In this document: positions 61,313 to 64,000 of the stretch, in pieces
How the letters are laid out: every line of letters begins with the position of its first letter
Position numbering within the stretch: position 1 is the first letter of the stretch
DNA from: Coccinella septempunctata
Taxonomy: Eukaryota > Arthropoda > Insecta > Coleoptera > Coccinellidae
NCBI RefSeq assembly: GCF_907165205.1
Contig: NC_058194.1
Location: forward strand, 23,560,856 to 23,624,855
Length of the DNA stretch: 64,000 nucleotides
Reading direction: 5' to 3'
Notes under the pieces: model-generated
The model's input: the letters and a program-made list of their open reading frames with translations, nothing else
Databases searched by the model: none
Told to the model about the DNA's origin: nothing
Translations under genes and position numbers: made by a program

Positions 61313-64000
61313 GTAGGCCACCAAACGCTCAATCCCCGTCACCCTCTATTCCGACCCTGATGTAGGTCATCCCCTTCTTCCAAACTGCTGCACCAAACAT
61401 ACCGCCAAACCTTCAAGCATCTCGCCGACAACAAATTGATTCTACGTATTTCTGAATCTCACTTAGTATAGCTTTATTGCAAATCAATATTCAGTGGAAA
61501 GATTTGCCACATTGAAGCGTATTTTCCATCCTGTATATATCGAAAAAATTCAACAATGTCAAAATTCATGATGGTTTGGGCATCTGCACATTTTCCTCCA
61601 ACCTGTCGATTTGATCCATGACATCCTAGATCTACATGAGAGATTTCGAAGGAAACCCACAAGGACTCTTCTTTGTCATTGTCTTCAATTCTTTCTGAGG
61701 TTCCTGAAGATGCCGCCGACAAGTAGCAGTCATTTCACTTTTTACTCAAATTGATGTACTTAAACACCGGACAAATTTATCCAAGTCTTTAAATGTTCAA
61801 TCTTAGTAGTTCTCTTCCAAGAATTGTTGCAGCTAGTTTCATACTCAGTTTACACAAAAAAGTAGCAGTTACATTTCAAGGGAGTAACCTGTATTTTAGG
61901 ACAAAATTACAAATTTATTATCATTCAGCACTACCTTCAACCCAACCCTTTTTACTCACCGATAGGAAAGAGTGAAATTCCTAACACCAACACGTTTTCA
62001 AAATAATTTGTTAAATTAACCTTATTCACTTTCCTGGCCTGAATAACTTGCTCAGATTATAATTCTCCTTCAACCCCCTATCATTTTTTCGATACATAAT
62101 TGCAGCTTTGTGTCTTGTATATATTTCCATGTCCTACATTCAACCAATTTCGAAATGCAACCTTTTCCGAGTTTCAGGATACCCTTCATCATCCCACTCC
62201 AGGGATTCCCTCATCCTTTGGCTTATTTAGTTAGCGAAAAAGTGGAACAAGATCGATTTTTGATTATTATAATCGATCCTATTTTATTGATGAAATTTTT
62301 ATCGTTTTTAGGATACGCTGACTGAATATATCGCCGATGTTTGATAGAAGAATCATTAGAATTAGTCTTGTTCACCGAATACTTTTACATACTGAGATTG
62401 AAAAGATTGAAAGAATTTGGAAAAATCGCTTGAACACGGTAATTCTGTTCTCTGTAGGTGACATAATATATATTCCAAAATAAAAATCATCGACATGAAA
62501 TTCCATCCCTTCACATCGATGCAGCCTTCGACTTTTTAGTCGATTTGCGATTTATGGTTTCATATTTTCCTTTGAATATAAAAAAAAGGGGATTATTAAA
62601 GTCTGTTCCTTCCAAAAAGTCCCTTTAAAATTTTGAGATATCCATAATTTTTGTCACATTCAAAGGTTTCTATGGGGAATATTCCGGAAATGAGAAATGA
62701 GAAATATCGAGAAAAATCCTAAACCGTTTTCAGACAAGGTCGGAGGTACGAAAATAGCATATGAGCTATTCCCGATACTCTCACCCTCTCCGTCATCCCC
62801 AACTTTCAAAGTTTAAATGGCAAAACCCCACTTATATAACATAATTGAAAGCTCTTAGGAAATGTACCCAATTTTGGTGAATGTGGATGGAGTATAGTTA
62901 TGTAAAATTTGCCTCTATACGTTCGATAAAGAAAGCTGTGTTATATTTGTTATCACAAATCGAGTGTTTCGGAAAAAAATTGAGGTTACTCCAAAAAACC
63001 TTTTTTCTTCTTGTGCTGTATACACTAAAAGTTTAATAGAAAAAGCCTGTTCTTTTTCCAAATCATCCAAGAGCTGGAAGGAAGTGCACTAAGTGCAGCA
63101 TTATAGTTTGAAAATATTTCGTTTGTCTTCATGCATCTTCTGTTTTGAACATCTTCCTTTATGTGAAGGACGCACCAGGGAAAAAATTGGATTTTTCGAT
63201 AGGAGTGCAAGGTTTCAGTGGAACATGGTTTTAGCAAATTATTGTAATATTCATTGGTTTATGGAGTAGACTTCAAGGAATAAACAGCATGGTGAATGGC
63301 CTATACGGCTTCGATGGAAGGAGGCAGGAACTTCCTTTTTTTATGGCAAAGTTTATATACGCATTTTGCGGTATTTCGTCAATGCAGCGTCTTATTTCGG
63401 CCTTTAATACTTCGGAGCTCGCTGGCTTATCACCAAATCGGAAGATTTGAATGAGGAAAGATCTCGTGCAAGACTGCCAATGTTAAGCAGCGCTGTCAAC
63501 CCAACATTTCTAGGTTCGTCTTCAAAAACCAATTTTATCTATAGATCGTAATGTACACCAATTAGCTCGCCAATTAGTGACACATTTTTCATGCATTGCT
63601 GCGAGTCGATCATTCACTATTATTATCTGTCATAATTTTCTAGAGCTGACTGGGGGGTGACCTCTGTGTCCTTTGATGTTCCAACGGCTGTAGATTGGCA
63701 GTATCTGTTAGCTTTGCAAGAAGGTGACACTTGTTGATTATTATTAATTGGCCTTTCTTAGTTGGCTTTGCCATCAAGCATCAGAAGAAACCATGAGTTG
63801 CTGGTGATAGATACCTGTCATTTTCTAGGAAAAGGAAGGTTTTGATCATTCACTTTACTGACAAATTTTGTTGTCTAAAAAAGTACCTTCTTCAATTCCA
63901 AGTTTTTTGTAAGAACAGCAGGTTCAGACGAACCTGTGTAAATCTCATATTTCGAAACACTGAATAGACACAGCGTGGAGCGTGAAAACCTTTATTGGAC
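61313..64000. other. Probable first intron of the C1-domain gene
   Basis: No further exon of the gene was recognised down to the window end, so intron 1 probably exceeds 2.7 kb. Sequence is AT-rich with short frames only. Confidence 0.4.

Overview
The window is insect nuclear DNA: AT-rich, with many short introns (several near 50 bp), a prothoracicotropic-hormone-type neuropeptide gene, and numerous mariner, hAT and foldback DNA transposons. A beetle fits the intron sizes and repeat types, but the sequence alone does not fix the order. No tRNA, rRNA, CRISPR or bacterial-type operon was seen.

Layout. (1) 1-10.7 kb: the last five exons of anosmin-1 (KAL1) on the + strand. Its 4-kb intron holds, on the - strand, a complete PTTH/Trunk-family cystine-knot hormone gene that can be assembled exon by exon. 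The hormone locus is full of palindromes: an inverted duplication of its third exon and a large foldback element in intron 2. (2) 11.5-18 kb, + strand: an SCYL3/PACE1-type pseudokinase and a secreted acid sphingomyelinase. (3) 18.9-25 kb: a divergent pair of ER genes, TXNDC5 (three thioredoxin domains, - strand) and glucosidase II beta (+ strand), both ending in HDEL. Between them lies a 67-codon reading frame split by a 1.5-kb transposon whose target-site duplication shows the pre-insertion state. (4) 25-39.5 kb: a gene-poor stretch with a satellite-like trimer, two hAT elements with perfect 8-bp duplications and a foldback element. (5) 39.5-49 kb: an intronless Arf-family GTPase (+) facing a seven-exon SLC35F3/F4-type transporter (-) whose introns carry a mariner, a hAT and a 157-bp palindrome. 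(6) 49-54.9 kb: no gene recognised. (7) 54.9-58.8 kb, + strand: AP-1 complex sigma with up to four candidate alternative last exons. (8) 59-64 kb: a GC/CpG-rich promoter and the first coding exon of a C1-domain protein, probably diacylglycerol kinase theta.

Functional links are mostly those of neighbouring housekeeping genes in secretory and membrane traffic (TXNDC5, glucosidase II beta, Arf, AP-1 sigma, SCYL3); I see no biosynthetic or defence cluster. The most interesting items are the nested PTTH-type gene with its inverted exon copy, the transposon-split small ORF directly upstream of TXNDC5, the multiple tail exons of AP-1 sigma, and a possible truncating terminal exon of anosmin. Exon borders were derived by hand from GT/AG sites and reading-frame phase; no transcript or database evidence was available.
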